From Sporopachydermia quercuum (taxonomy: Eukaryota > Ascomycota > Sporopachydermiomycetes > Sporopachydermiales > Sporopachydermiaceae): a stretch of DNA of 64,000 bases. The DNA is taken from NCBI GenBank assembly GCA_001599295.1, contig BCGN01000007.1, positions 1,167,791-1,231,790 on the forward strand. The letters run 5' to 3'. The translations under genes were made by a program, and so were the position numbers. The first letter of the stretch is position 1. The number at the start of each line of letters is the position of its first letter. This document shows positions 44,727 to 55,096 of the stretch, piece by piece. The notes beneath the pieces are model-generated. The model did no database searches. It was not told where the DNA came from and saw nothing but the letters and a program-made list of their open reading frames with translations.

Positions 44727-44927
44727 ATGGGCCGTTTACTCTGCTTCCAGGCATTCCAAGCAATCCTTTGGCCCGTAGTTCTACTAATAGTTTTTTTCCT
44801 TGCCTATATCCCAATTGTTGGTACTATTTTACCAAAAGTTTTGTTCGGATTCCAAGATGTATGCAGATTATTAAGACTAAGTAGTAGTAACTATACTGCA
44901 AAAAGATCTTACATGTGTNCCAGATAA
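44727..44927 (+). CDS. Short hydrophobic ORF, doubtful
   Basis: 66 codons from a true ATG, 15 nt after the SLD7 stop. One strong membrane segment (AILWPVVLLIVFFLAYIPIV). It contains a GTATGC after GFQD that could be a donor, but no branch site follows. One base is undetermined near the end. No family recognised; may be SLD7 3' UTR read by chance. Confidence 0.2.
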   Translation: MGRLLCFQAFQAILWPVVLLIVFFLAYIPIVGTILPKVLFGFQDVCRLLRLSSSNYTAKRSYMCXR

Positions 44928-45179
44928 AGTTAGTGCACAAATATGCAATATATACATTCATGTTACTGTTATCTACAGACTTCCTCTCCTCGTCTCGTTT
45001 AGTTTTACTGCTGAAAGACAATTAATTAGACATAGTAAGAAGTCGTAAACAGGAACAAGTATCTTCACCCTCCTCCACAAGATGATAATGATGAACAATT
45101 GATTTGTTGAAAAAATTAATATGATTCTATATAAACTTGGACAATCAGATGTACATCAAGTAATAAAACCTCTAGCACA

Positions 45180-45419
45180 ATGGTTGAAACTGACGCCGAC
45201 AGATACGTTATTTTGAACGAACAAGTGAAAGAGTTGCACGCGCGCTTGGTATTACTGTGTGAGAAACACGAAAAGCTGCGCCAACAGCAACTAGACATCT
45301 ATAAACTTGGAGTGTCTTTGAAATCATTAGATTTCCTCATATCAAGAGGAATGGATCTTGAATTTGTTGAAAAAAAGAAATCACCTGCAGCCACGAACGC
45401 ATTGACTATATCAAAGTAA
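45180..45419 (+). CDS. HSK3: Small coiled-coil protein, possible DASH subunit Hsk3
   Basis: 79 aa from a true ATG. It is mostly helical: LNEQVKELHARLVLLCEKHE, then DIYKLGVSLKSLDFLISRGM. The last stretch resembles, from memory, the Hsk3 family end (IRKLG.LHASLFMAA), and the length fits a DASH/Dam1 complex subunit that couples kinetochores to microtubules. In S. cerevisiae HSK3 (YKL138C-A) is not near SLD7, so there is no synteny support. Other tiny coiled-coil subunits (for example Dad or BLOC-1 types) remain possible. The neighbour on the right is a long gap. Confidence 0.45.
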   Translation: MVETDADRYVILNEQVKELHARLVLLCEKHEKLRQQQLDIYKLGVSLKSLDFLISRGMDLEFVEKKKSPAATNALTISK

Positions 45420-47250
45420 TCAATCAACTTCAATAACTTCATCCGTCACTTTTATCTCGTCAACGCATCCCCAACAATGGAATCAATCCTCTTAGCAAAG
45501 GAAACCACTCATTCATTTTGTATTGGGTTAGTCCCTGTATCAAGAACACCCCTCTGTTTTGTCACGTTTTCCTTCGGATACTTGTCCCTATTCGGTATAA
45601 GCGTGACAAGCTAGTTTTGTGACACGGGTATCATAATCCGATGACACCCGTGTCATGGGATCGGATTAATTCTAATGCTTACTTAGTCCAATTACATTAT
45701 TTCTAAAGTCATAATAGTGATACCCCAATTTCGGAGAACTTGAGTAACTCTAGATGAGATGAAATGGGAGAAGAGACAGCATCAAAGACGCCTTTTTGAC
45801 AATGGGCTTAATGGAACCCCACACTTAAGAATAAGCTTCTGAACCCTTAGAAGTGGCCTCCATTATACCAAATTTGTATCTTAAGAGCCATACATATATA
45901 TCTTACAATATTTGATACTATTTGATACTATTTGGCATTAATATTTTTCTGATGGCATATCTATCGATTAAATCGAAGAACGACTACAGTAAAAGTTCGT
46001 GCGTGGTTGGTAATGTGGTAGGAATTCTTCTGTTGTGAATTAGCTGTGGGTGCCCCACAGTTATTAAGATCCTTCGTTACTTTATATGTAGTTTATCATA
46101 GCTCTGAAATCAACTGGATCCTCCTCTAACTCCAGAAAGAATGTGCTTATTTTGGTCAGTTTTTAGACCGATTTAGCTCATATGACAGTCGATTTGTTCA
46201 GTTTCTATTTATTTAACGGGAATTTGGTTATTGCATTTTAGCGCGGAACCACTCACGACCCTGGTTGCAATTTCATGGTGTAGAGAGAATTTGAACTCAA
46301 CGACCCCACGATGTTTTCATTACTGTATTAAGTTGTATGTGGGTTACTATTTACATAATTAGTTTGCTAGTTATAATGCAGTTGTTTGTATGTCGTAGTG
46401 AAAATGGAAATAATATGACGATAGACTTTGAATCATTGGACCACTATTACGATTACATACATGATGGATAACATCCAAACTCATTGATGTAATACCTTAA
46501 ATTTCAGTGTAGTACGGCGATCAAGTAATATTTATCCGTGTTTCCATATTTTCCCCTTACTTCCTTTTCCATTTCTTCTGCTAAAAAGTGCTCTATCATA
46601 CATTTCATATCTACATCCTATTACTCTTAAATAAATTCATTCAATCATTAAATATATAAAACATAATAAAACAAGATGACTGATTTATACGAAAGTAAGC
46701 AAATGCTAGCAAAAAAGAATTATAACCAAACTTTTCTTTTCCTCTTTTCTCTTCTCTTCTCTCCGCATTCCTCTTAATGGCCCAACTAATCCGTTACTTC
46801 CTTCCTCCTTCGTTACTTCATCTGTAGTTTCTTTCCCTATGACATGATAATCAATCCATCCATTTCCTTTAAATTCCAAGTTGTTGCTATCATAAAAAAG
46901 AAATAAAAAAAATAGAAAAAAAAATAAAATAATCCATAGTAATTAACAGGTTTTGATAACCAAAGAGAAAAACAGGTATAAAACGATACACAACAAAAAT
47001 AACATAAATCAATAGATGAAACAAAACAAAAAAAAAAATTAAAAAAATAACCCCAGTTCATAAACCTTTGAAACCGTAAATGAATAACCAAATAAATAGA
47101 ACAAAAATTAACATAACCAATCAAATAATAGCTGCTGATAGCCATAGCACCTTTAGAATGTCCAAGAGGCCCAAGGATAAATAAATAGATAACTAACAAT
47201 GACAAACAAAAATTCCTTTAATCTTCCTCCTTTGTCATGACATTATTGAG
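45420..47250. other. Intergenic region between possible HSK3 and REG1
   Basis: 1.8 kb. It holds an interrupted palindrome (45620-45655), a perfect 7-bp hairpin near 46,035-46,052, an ATG followed by GTAAGC at 46676 with no usable downstream exon, and an A-rich run near 46,900-47,050 that would be the REG1 3' flank. No gene called. Confidence 0.5.
45620..45655. promoter_or_regulatory. Interrupted palindrome TGACACGGGT / ACCCGTGTCA
   Basis: Two perfect 10-bp inverted arms (45620-45629 and 45646-45655) around a 16-bp spacer. The arms contain CGG/CCG triplets in the inverted arrangement favoured by dimeric zinc-cluster regulators. It lies about 200 bp after the small ORF at 45180-45419 and far from any start codon, so its target is unclear. 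Confidence 0.4.
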
Positions 47251-48969
47251 TTATCTGACCACATATTCTTTATCTTCTGTACCATCTCTAATGAAACAAT
47301 TGAAATATCCACTAACATTGGCGTTAGTTACTTGAGGAGGAGCAGTTGTTGATGGCGATGTTACATTACTAACAGCTGGAGGTAATTTATTATAAGTGAC
47401 ACCAATACCGGTATCTTTAGTAGGGACTTCTTTAACCTCTTCTCTTCCTTCTTTTTCGCCGTACTGTTCATCGACGTCAGAGTCTCTATAAACAGTGTTA
47501 TAGTCATAGTGATATTCATATCCACGATAAGTCTTGGTATTATGTGACTCAGCGGCTGTATTCACAATGTATTCATCTTCGTCACCACCATTGCCATAAT
47601 TCTCACCATTATCCCGTATTCCATCATTTGCAATCGCCGATCCGTCATTATCATTATAGTAATAGCATTCATCTTCTTCGTTATAAATCATATTATTGTC
47701 ATACTCGTAGTTATAACCATAATCATAATCTTCTTCGCCATAGCCATGCTTTAATGTTGTTGACGGCAAAAATGCAATAGTACGAGCATTGGAGCCACTT
47801 TTCCTCTTGACGGCACTATCCCTGCATTCTAATGCTTTTTTTATATGATGGATTCCTAAAGCATAGTCACCATCTTCTTCCTCCTCTTCTTCCGCTTCCT
47901 TCCTGTTTTCTGACACATCATTATAATTCAACGATATGCACTGTTCTACGACCTCATTGAAATGTATCCTTCTCTCTCTGTTGTTGATGGAATCAAAAGA
48001 TTCATTCTTTTTTATGCTCTCGCCTTCTTGTTGGTGAAGGTCTTGAATCCTTTCTGGTTCAGACAAGCTATTCGTTCTTTCGCTGACTGATAAGTAGTTG
48101 TCATTCAATGAAAGAGTTCGTCTACAGGGACTCATATAACCAGCATAAGCATTGGCTGATGCTTGCTCGCGAATCTTCATTTCCTTTAGTTCTTTCACTC
48201 CATCTTCGATCAATGACGAACGAGCAATCATAATCTGCGACAAGCTTCTTCTTTTCAAAATAGGCTTGTTCTTCGAATAGAATGAAGCATCAATAGAATT
48301 TCCTCTACTTGGAGATACGCTGTTTGTTCTCAACGACTGTTGATATCTANCAGAAATCTCCTCGTCAATAGATGAAAAACTGGTACAGGGTGGTCGCTTA
48401 GTGGCCTCCTTCTGTTCTTTCTCCTCTTCTTTGATGATTGGTCCGTAGAGCCAAGTGACATCAGAATCTTTCAACCAGTTTACAGATTCTGGAGAAATTG
48501 TTTTCAGATTGAACTTGCTTTTCATCCAAATTCTCCAGGATGCGTTTTCCAGTCTTGCTGCATTGGCGACATCTTTTCTGCAAGATGTGACGTATTTCCA
48601 ACAATTTAGAAGTTCCTCGTCCTTCCACTCATGTGAGAAATAATCAACATGCAGAACAGGTTCAGCTGTTAATGCACAGTCGTCGTGAGACGTCAGTAGA
48701 GTAGAATCAGATAGTGAGTAGCTGGAGCTGGAAGAGAAAGATGATGTTGATGAGTATCCATCAGGTTCTACCTCCTGTTCTTCTTCGTCTTCATGACCAA
48801 ACTCATCTTCTTCTGCTTGAGAAGCTTGATGGTATATAAGATCTGCAGCAGCTGAGTCGATCATTTTATAATAATCAATAAGGCTGTCAGCTGTGGCTTT
48901 AGTTGTGCCTGGGATAGGTGTGTCGTATTGGGTGCTGATTTGAGGATTAAGTAAAGTTTCCTCAATCAT
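47251..48969 (-). CDS. REG1: Glc7 (PP1) regulatory subunit, Reg1/Reg2-like
   Basis: Reg1 directs protein phosphatase 1 to Snf1 and Mig1 to maintain glucose repression. It has 572 aa, between Reg2 (338) and Reg1 (1014) of S. cerevisiae; the single gene probably represents the pre-duplication form. The conserved core is ENASWRIWMKSKFNLKTISP, followed by WLKDSDVTWLYGP. The PP1-binding stretch RRIHFNEVVEQCISL corresponds to RHIHFNDRVEQCMAL. The N-terminus is acidic and Ser-rich; the C-terminal third is Asp/Tyr/Asn-rich (many Tyr in acidic context). The start at 48969 gives MIEETLLNPQIS. One base is undetermined near 48350. Not in the conserved block: REG1 is on chromosome IV in S. cerevisiae. Confidence 0.9.
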   Translation of the reverse strand: MIEETLLNPQISTQYDTPIPGTTKATADSLIDYYKMIDSAAADLIYHQASQAEEDEFGHEDEEEQEVEPDGYSSTSSFSSSSSYSLSDSTLLTSHDDCALTAEPVLHVDYFSHEWKDEELLNCWKYVTSCRKDVANAARLENASWRIWMKSKFNLKTISPESVNWLKDSDVTWLYGPIIKEEEKEQKEATKRPPCTSFSSIDEEISXRYQQSLRTNSVSPSRGNSIDASFYSKNKPILKRRSLSQIMIARSSLIEDGVKELKEMKIREQASANAYAGYMSPCRRTLSLNDNYLSVSERTNSLSEPERIQDLHQQEGESIKKNESFDSINNRERRIHFNEVVEQCISLNYNDVSENRKEAEEEEEEDGDYALGIHHIKKALECRDSAVKRKSGSNARTIAFLPSTTLKHGYGEEDYDYGYNYEYDNNMIYNEEDECYYYNDNDGSAIANDGIRDNGENYGNGGDEDEYIVNTAAESHNTKTYRGYEYHYDYNTVYRDSDVDEQYGEKEGREEVKEVPTKDTGIGVTYNKLPPAVSNVTSPSTTAPPQVTNANVSGYFNCFIRDGTEDKEYVVR

Positions 48970-49863
48970 TATTGGTCGTGCTGTGTTTTGATGGATTAAT
49001 TAATCACTGATGTGAAATTGGGTATTTGTTTCTGTTGTAATAAATCTGCAGCTTACCAACTGTCAGATCCTTTTTCTGGGGTTAATCTCAAGAGTGTATT
49101 CTTGAATAACAGAACCTCTCTGTTGTTTGTTTGTTTTACTGTAGTAGATGTGAATTTGAATGTTTTTTCTCTTTCAAATCTCGCTGTTATAATGCTTAAA
49201 ATAGTTCGACTTTCCAAGCATTTTCTTCCTAGTTAACAATACTCCCTTCCTGCTTCCTTTCTAATGTCTCCTACTAGAAGCTCATTCAATCCTAAGCAAA
49301 TAACTACCAAGTAATCTGACCACTATTATCTGAGTATTGTATACCTTCTGATTTACAATGTGATGTGCGTGCGAGTGTGGGGAAGAATAAGCAAGCAGAC
49401 TTCTCTTTCTAGCATCAAAGGTTTGACTTANAATAGAAAATATTAATAACGGGCGATTTCCTCTATATAAATGAATTTGAAGATTAGAATAAAAGCGGGC
49501 AAATGAAAAGAGTAACAGGAATGAATGAAAAGCGTAATGGTTTATAAAAAGAAATAAAATAAGAAAATATAAAAACGTTATGGAAGAAACGTTTTCCGAT
49601 TGAAATTGAATAAAGTTAGAAGATTATTGGATGTACTGGATTGAATGAAATTGGTCCACTAGCGGAATATTTTTATTTAAGTTTAGCGGGAATAGGGCGA
49701 GACAGAAGAAATAATAAAAAAAGAAAAAGAGAGACAGAAAATTGTCATGACAATCAAGTGAGGTTATTTGATCGCTATTTTTGACCGGGGTTAATGTTAC
49801 TGTCGTAGAAACATGTGGGGCAAAATAGACATCATGTGAATGTGTTGGATGAATATGACAATG

Positions 49864-49911
49864 AATGTGAAGGTGAATGTGGAGGTGAATGTGGAGGTGA
49901 ATGTGAAGGCG
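49864..49911. repeat. Four 12-bp tandem repeats (AATGTGRAGGYG)
   Basis: Direct copies at 49864, 49876, 49888 and 49900, differing only at one or two purine/pyrimidine positions. Non-coding as far as seen, about 0.9 kb upstream of the REG1 start. Confidence 0.85.
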
Positions 49912-52391
49912 TCCGTTGGCTGAATTAAATGGATTGACTAAACTGCTGTAACAGTAATATGTGATTACGATGGTGTGTCAATAGGATGCGTGAATGTGAT
50001 AAAGGAAAATATGAGGCACGGATTAATTCCTCACTCGGATATGTAACTCGAGATTATTGTCAAACTCTAAATGGCTCCTGAACCTACTACAGTCGATGTG
50101 GACTGTATATGCATATAGATAGAGTAGAGATAAAAAAAAATTAAAAAAAATAGAAAAAAAGAATAAAGAATAAAGAATTGGGACCATTAATAGATTAAGT
50201 AAATACCTTATCATTAAAATCGAAGTTTTTGATGGAGGTGGGTTTTCGATCGAAATACCCATTACTTTGTCTGATGTCAAAAGTAGCACACATATTCACG
50301 AGTTGAAATGAGTTGAGTATTACTTAACTCATTTTACCACAAAATAGCCTTGCCATGGTGATAGAAGTTCATACGAATACAAGAGTTTACTTTATAATGC
50401 AATACCTGTTCATTAGCAAATCGTTCATTTCAACTAGAATCCAGCCTCGCTAACGTATCCTAAGATCATAGAAGCTCGAGAGTAGTTCACAGGAGTGGAT
50501 TCAAAAGGTTTTTCCGACCTTTTTCACTGGTGTTCTTTCTTTTCTTTTTTTGCCTGTAACTCACAATTTCGAGTAACCTATTCGTGCTATCATAATAACC
50601 AATGTAATGGCACCTTTCGTTTTAATTTCTTTTCCTAGCTAGGTTTTCAACTGCTCAAATCGTTTGAATCATTCATTCTTTTTACAGTTCTCTTAGTTTC
50701 CCTGACATATTATTGACATAACCTAGTCTAGTCAATCGAAATTAGTAATGGTTTCTAAAGAATCTGAGACTACCTAAAGTCTTATGTCTTGGTGAATGAG
50801 GCTCTTTGTCATGACTTGGCATTAATCACACTTAAGATGACATTGCTGTTTACTTCATTTGATAGAGTGCACTTCAATCTCCAAGTATATTATAGTATGG
50901 ACATGTTTCATCGACCACTTATTGCATGGGTTAACAAGGTAAAAACAACGACAGAACGTAAAATAGATAAACACTAGTTGACACTTGTTAAGATGACTTT
51001 TTCCCAACAATTCACTGCCGTAAGTATGAGGATAAACGATCGGTACTGAAAAAATTTGTCTATTGTTTGTTCATTTGACTTTCTAAATCGAGTCAGGGTT
51101 TATCTTCCTCATAAAGCGGGACAGACAATGAAAGCTCCGGCCATAGTAATGAATAATGAGTCTTATGTGAAAATGAGTGTTTCAATAGATTCAAAATTGG
51201 ATAGAATTGAAATTGGAAATCTCCTGGAGCACATAGCATAGCTAGATTAATAGAGGTACTGATAACAAATATGATAAAAAAAAAAGCTCTCCCTCCTTAT
51301 GGGGTCTACAAATAATTCTAGTCGGAAGTAGGAACATTGTGCGTGTGCTAATAACTTATTTGAGGTCTCGGATTTGGAGCATTGGATTGTGACCTCTTGT
51401 TAGATNCACACTTTAGCACATTGCGTGTATTTGTNAATCCAATAAATGCCTAGTAAGATCTAATTGAATTCTCATTGTTTTTCTGTTGTATTTGTTCTAT
51501 TCTTTTATCAGTTTACTACCTTAGCAATGAAAATATTAAAATACCCCGGCTTTCATTCAGTATTCTGGTAGGAAGGAGTAAGACATTATCGAGTTCCACT
51601 TCTCCGCATTTTCCAATTTTCTTATTCTATCATTCTTAATTGAATCAACTTCTATTTTTCTAGCCGGTTTCGGTTATTTATCTCACATGTAGCAATATGT
51701 CATCTCTGTTGTCAATTGTCACCCGATGAGTCCATGTCTCACCTTTTATGCGACTCATGACATGATCTTAATTCTGTGATGAGTTCTTATCCTTCAGTTC
51801 TACCAGGGATAGCTGACTGGATGAACTAGATCATGGTTAAGGGTCCGTTAACGAATGTTGCAACTTCTACTGTTTAAATATCTTGAGTTTCTATTGTTAC
51901 CCACTGAAGTCACTTACAACTGAGACAAGTAGATGGATACTTCGTGGACCTACATAGTATAAATCTTCGGCTCTCCTTACATATCGGTTACAAGTACAAC
52001 ATATACTATTGACCTACAGGGCTGACTCCAGCAGCCATGGATGTTCACACGGCTGTAGATTCAAGTGTCTCTGGAGATTCATGCACTGAGTAGCGGTTTC
52101 AATCCTGTTATATGATTGATAAATCAATCACTATTAATGAGAAGTAAACCAAATACATAGTTGCTCATAAGAAAAATCTCAACCTTAAGTCACGAGCAAT
52201 CGACACCCAGTTTGGACTTGACAAGTTCTCATTAAATACTTCAATATCTATCTTTCTTTGATATTGAATGAATGAATGAACACGATTTTGATTCAAACTC
52301 GAATTTTCGTTTAACTTTGAAGAAATTTTCTTCATCATAGTGGAAAATTTCCTCTTCCTCTTTTTTTTTCCTGATTCTTTTTCAGCTAAGG

Positions 52392-52673
52392 ATGAGATTC
52401 ATGTCGTCTTCGTTGCCTGTTTCAGAAATAAACCTTAATAAGTTTTTCCGAAACTTTAACTTTAGCGGATTATTTTTTTGGTTTTTTGTTCTCAGCATTC
52501 GAAGAAGGAAAGTTATATTGAGGGAATTTTTTTGGGAAACTATTTTGATCCTGGAACAAATAAATCAAAAAATGGTGAGATTATTATATCACGGTAGAAA
52601 GAGTTTAAGACATGTAGGAAATATTGCCTTAAAGTCGATGAATTGTAATATTTCTTTTGGTATAATTAAGTAG
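52392..52673 (+). CDS. Hypothetical small ORF (93 aa)
   Basis: Starts at a true ATG (MRFMSSSLPVSEINLNKFF). A hydrophobic stretch (FSGLFFWFFVLSI) is followed by RRRK, as in a type II membrane anchor, and the rest is basic. A long pyrimidine run with CAG stands just before the ATG, like a splice acceptor, but no CTAAC precedes it. No family recognised; may be chance. Confidence 0.22.
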   Translation: MRFMSSSLPVSEINLNKFFRNFNFSGLFFWFFVLSIRRRKVILREFFWETILILEQINQKMVRLLYHGRKSLRHVGNIALKSMNCNISFGIIK

Positions 52674-54094
52674 TATGTCATGTCATATTGTCACTAATAT
52701 ACCATGATGTCGAGATATGCTCTTAGATACGCATGTGAAAATATTGGTAATAATGCATTTTATATTTAGTACGCGATAATAAAATGAAGAAGTAGTAGTG
52801 TAATTATTAATCATGTCCTAGAAACTTTGCATGTGACAGAAGGACCACAGGCAAAAAACACAGGTAAGAGGTGTGGGTATAATTGTTGGCCATCATGTGC
52901 TTATGATGTCAGTAGCAGAGGAGTGTGATTGTTGGCTACTACATGTTTCCCACAGGAAAAGGCTCGCCAACAGTATTTACTGCTTGATTGAAATCAGGCT
53001 CATGTCATGAAATCCAGATGATCTTGGTTAGGATCAATTGTACTCTCTGCTTCATCGGTCCATTTCGCATATATTCAAAAGGGAGACAAAGAGAAATAGT
53101 ATTTTTTATGTCAAGAATTTTTGATCCTTATTTTCTATTCATTTTTCACTATTCCAATCTACATTATTAACGGCGAGCGAATTTTTTATCTCTCTTTGCC
53201 TCCTGTCTTTTTCCCTTCATCTTCTGGCCCTTTGTTCACACCTAACGCTTTTGCACTCATTTTTTATTTCGTTTTCATCTTGATTTAATTTAATTCCTTA
53301 ATTCGTCTTCGTAAAGCATTTCCTCCCAATCGAAAATCACATGAGAATATTTCCAAATGACTTTAAGGTTTCATTGATAACTAATTTTTCTATTTTTCCT
53401 TTAATGCAGAATGTGAAAACTGAAATTGTGAGGAAATCAACAAATACTAAAGTGAGAAATTATTTATAGTGTTAACTGTTGTACTTGTAGATTATTCAAA
53501 TGTTGAGTTGGATGATTGGCTTAATTTTACTTGGTTTAATTCTTTTGATGGTAATTTAATTAATGTCAAGGTTTCATGGGGAAAGATTACAGTTGAGTGA
53601 TACCATAGCACAATGTATGATGAGTGAGTGAAACATAGTTGGGAGGTATAGTTTTTATTAGTATCGTTAACCTGAACTTTGAATAGTACTAATTTCTAAT
53701 GCACTTAATTGGTATTTTATTGTTGATAGTTGTCGTAAATACTATTGACCTGAATACGTAATATTCTGTCGATATGTGTGATTATAATTTTTATAAGCAC
53801 ATATCACTTGGTAACTGTTCATATGTAAATGAAACGTACACACCTAAAGGAGACAAAGTGTAGTCTCAGTTCGCAGCACTTCGCTCCATACTTAGTGCTA
53901 ACTACTTATTTCTTTCCAAAATGAATTCGAAAAAAAAAGTATCATTACTTTATACAGCCTGCCACAATAAAACAAGATAATATTCATAGACTACACTCAG
54001 AAAAAGAAATAAATTAAATCCAACATACCATACCTTACCCTGAAATTCATTCCGTAGTGTTCCTGAATATGAAAACGGGAATTCATTTCAACAG

Positions 54095-54189
54095 GCGGAC
54101 TTAGCTCAGTTGGGAGAGCGTCAGACTGAAGTTAATTCGGTCATATGCAGTTTATCTGAAGGTCCTGTGTTCGATCCACAGAGTTCGCA
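54095..54189 (+). tRNA. tRNA-Phe (GAA) with intron
   Basis: Exon 1 is 54095-54131, intron 54132-54153 (22 nt), exon 2 54154-54189; mature length 73 nt. Acceptor GCGGACT pairs with AGTTCGC, discriminator A. Anticodon stem TCAGA/TCTGA with anticodon GAA; the intron sits one base 3' of the anticodon, the standard place. T arm CTGTGTTCGATCCACAG is identical to the S. cerevisiae tRNA. Confidence 0.97.
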
Positions 54190-55096
54190 TGTTATTTTTT
54201 TCATATTTCATTTTTTTCTTTTCTCTTTTCTCAGTGTATATTCCACTCAACTCCTAGACTGGTTGGTTGTAAAAGTTGGACTCATTCAATCCTTTTATTT
54301 AGTGTTCTCAAGATACAATAGTAATGCATGATTCGCTGGGTTTAAAGTGTCTTTTCTGATCGAATCAAATCAACCTAGGATAATTATATATTGGATCAAT
54401 TGTATGAAAATCAGCCATCACCATATAATATATATAATATATATCCTTTAGAATCATATAAAGAAGATTTGACGGCTTACATTTTGTGTGGTCGCTAATT
54501 GTTTAATTGTTTCTTTATTACAGTCACTGCCCACTTTCTGGCTGATTTTTCTACGTAGCAATGAAATGGAAACTAAACAGAAATCATAGTTAGAATTGTA
54601 CAAGCTTATACACAGTACAGTTGAATCTATAGTAACGTCACTTATCACAACGATTGACAAATTACTGATAATAAATATTCAAACAATCCTATACGGTACT
54701 TTACCATAGGGATCATATAAATTATGTCTCACCTCTGCGAAAATTCCAGCCGACGAGAACTATATGATCATATTTGAATCAGATGTTTCTCTATTATTTA
54801 GGAATAAACAGGGCACTTAAGAGAAAAGCTAGAATAAATGAGCTTTCCATGCCAAATCCAGACAATTCTCAGGTTCTCTGGGCCAGTCTAACTACCCTTT
54901 CAAGACGTGTCTACTTATGTCTCGTTTTGTACGTTTAGTGATAACCAGAGTCAAACTATAACCTGATAACATTCGTCAAAACGTATAAGAATATATAGAA
55001 CGGTCAAAAATCTTCCACGTACGATTCTTTCTCTTGTCATTTGAACAGGATATGTAAAGTACCTTCCAATAGACAGAATAATCAACACCAAACAAG
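54190..55096. other. Intergenic between tRNA-Phe and NAM7 3' end
   Basis: 0.9 kb. A minus-strand TTCTAAC (about 54,590) with a TTTAG acceptor 16 nt on opens a 35-codon frame to 54454, but no first exon can be placed. Otherwise AT-rich, with a TATATA run near 54,425-54,445. Confidence 0.45.

Larger units (their letters stand above)
48970..54094. other. 5.1-kb gap between REG1 and tRNA-Phe
   Basis: The longest stretch without an assigned gene. Seen in it: a 12-bp tandem repeat (49864-49911), ATG-GTAAGT combinations without a fitting acceptor (50993-51025), and one ATG-started ORF (52392-52673). There is no recognisable protein, LTR or RNA gene. It probably contains the REG1 promoter and may contain non-coding RNA or a multi-exon gene I could not assemble. 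Confidence 0.45.

Noticed and set aside
46240-46320. tRNA-like B-box (GTTCAAATTC) on the minus strand
   Set aside because: No cloverleaf can be drawn; acceptor and D arms do not pair.
46837-47205. 122-codon hydrophobic minus-strand ORF
   Set aside because: TTG start only; Phe/Tyr-rich translation of an A-rich 3' flank of REG1.
50993-51241. ATG plus GTAAGT followed by a frame VYLPHKAGQTMKAP..., resembling a spliced ribosomal protein gene (Rps21-like)
   Set aside because: Similarity is far too weak for such a conserved protein, phases do not match at any AG, and there is no CTAAC branch site.
54454-54600. Minus-strand exon after TTCTAAC and TTTAG
   Set aside because: Two frames are open and look equally protein-like, no first exon or homologue was found.
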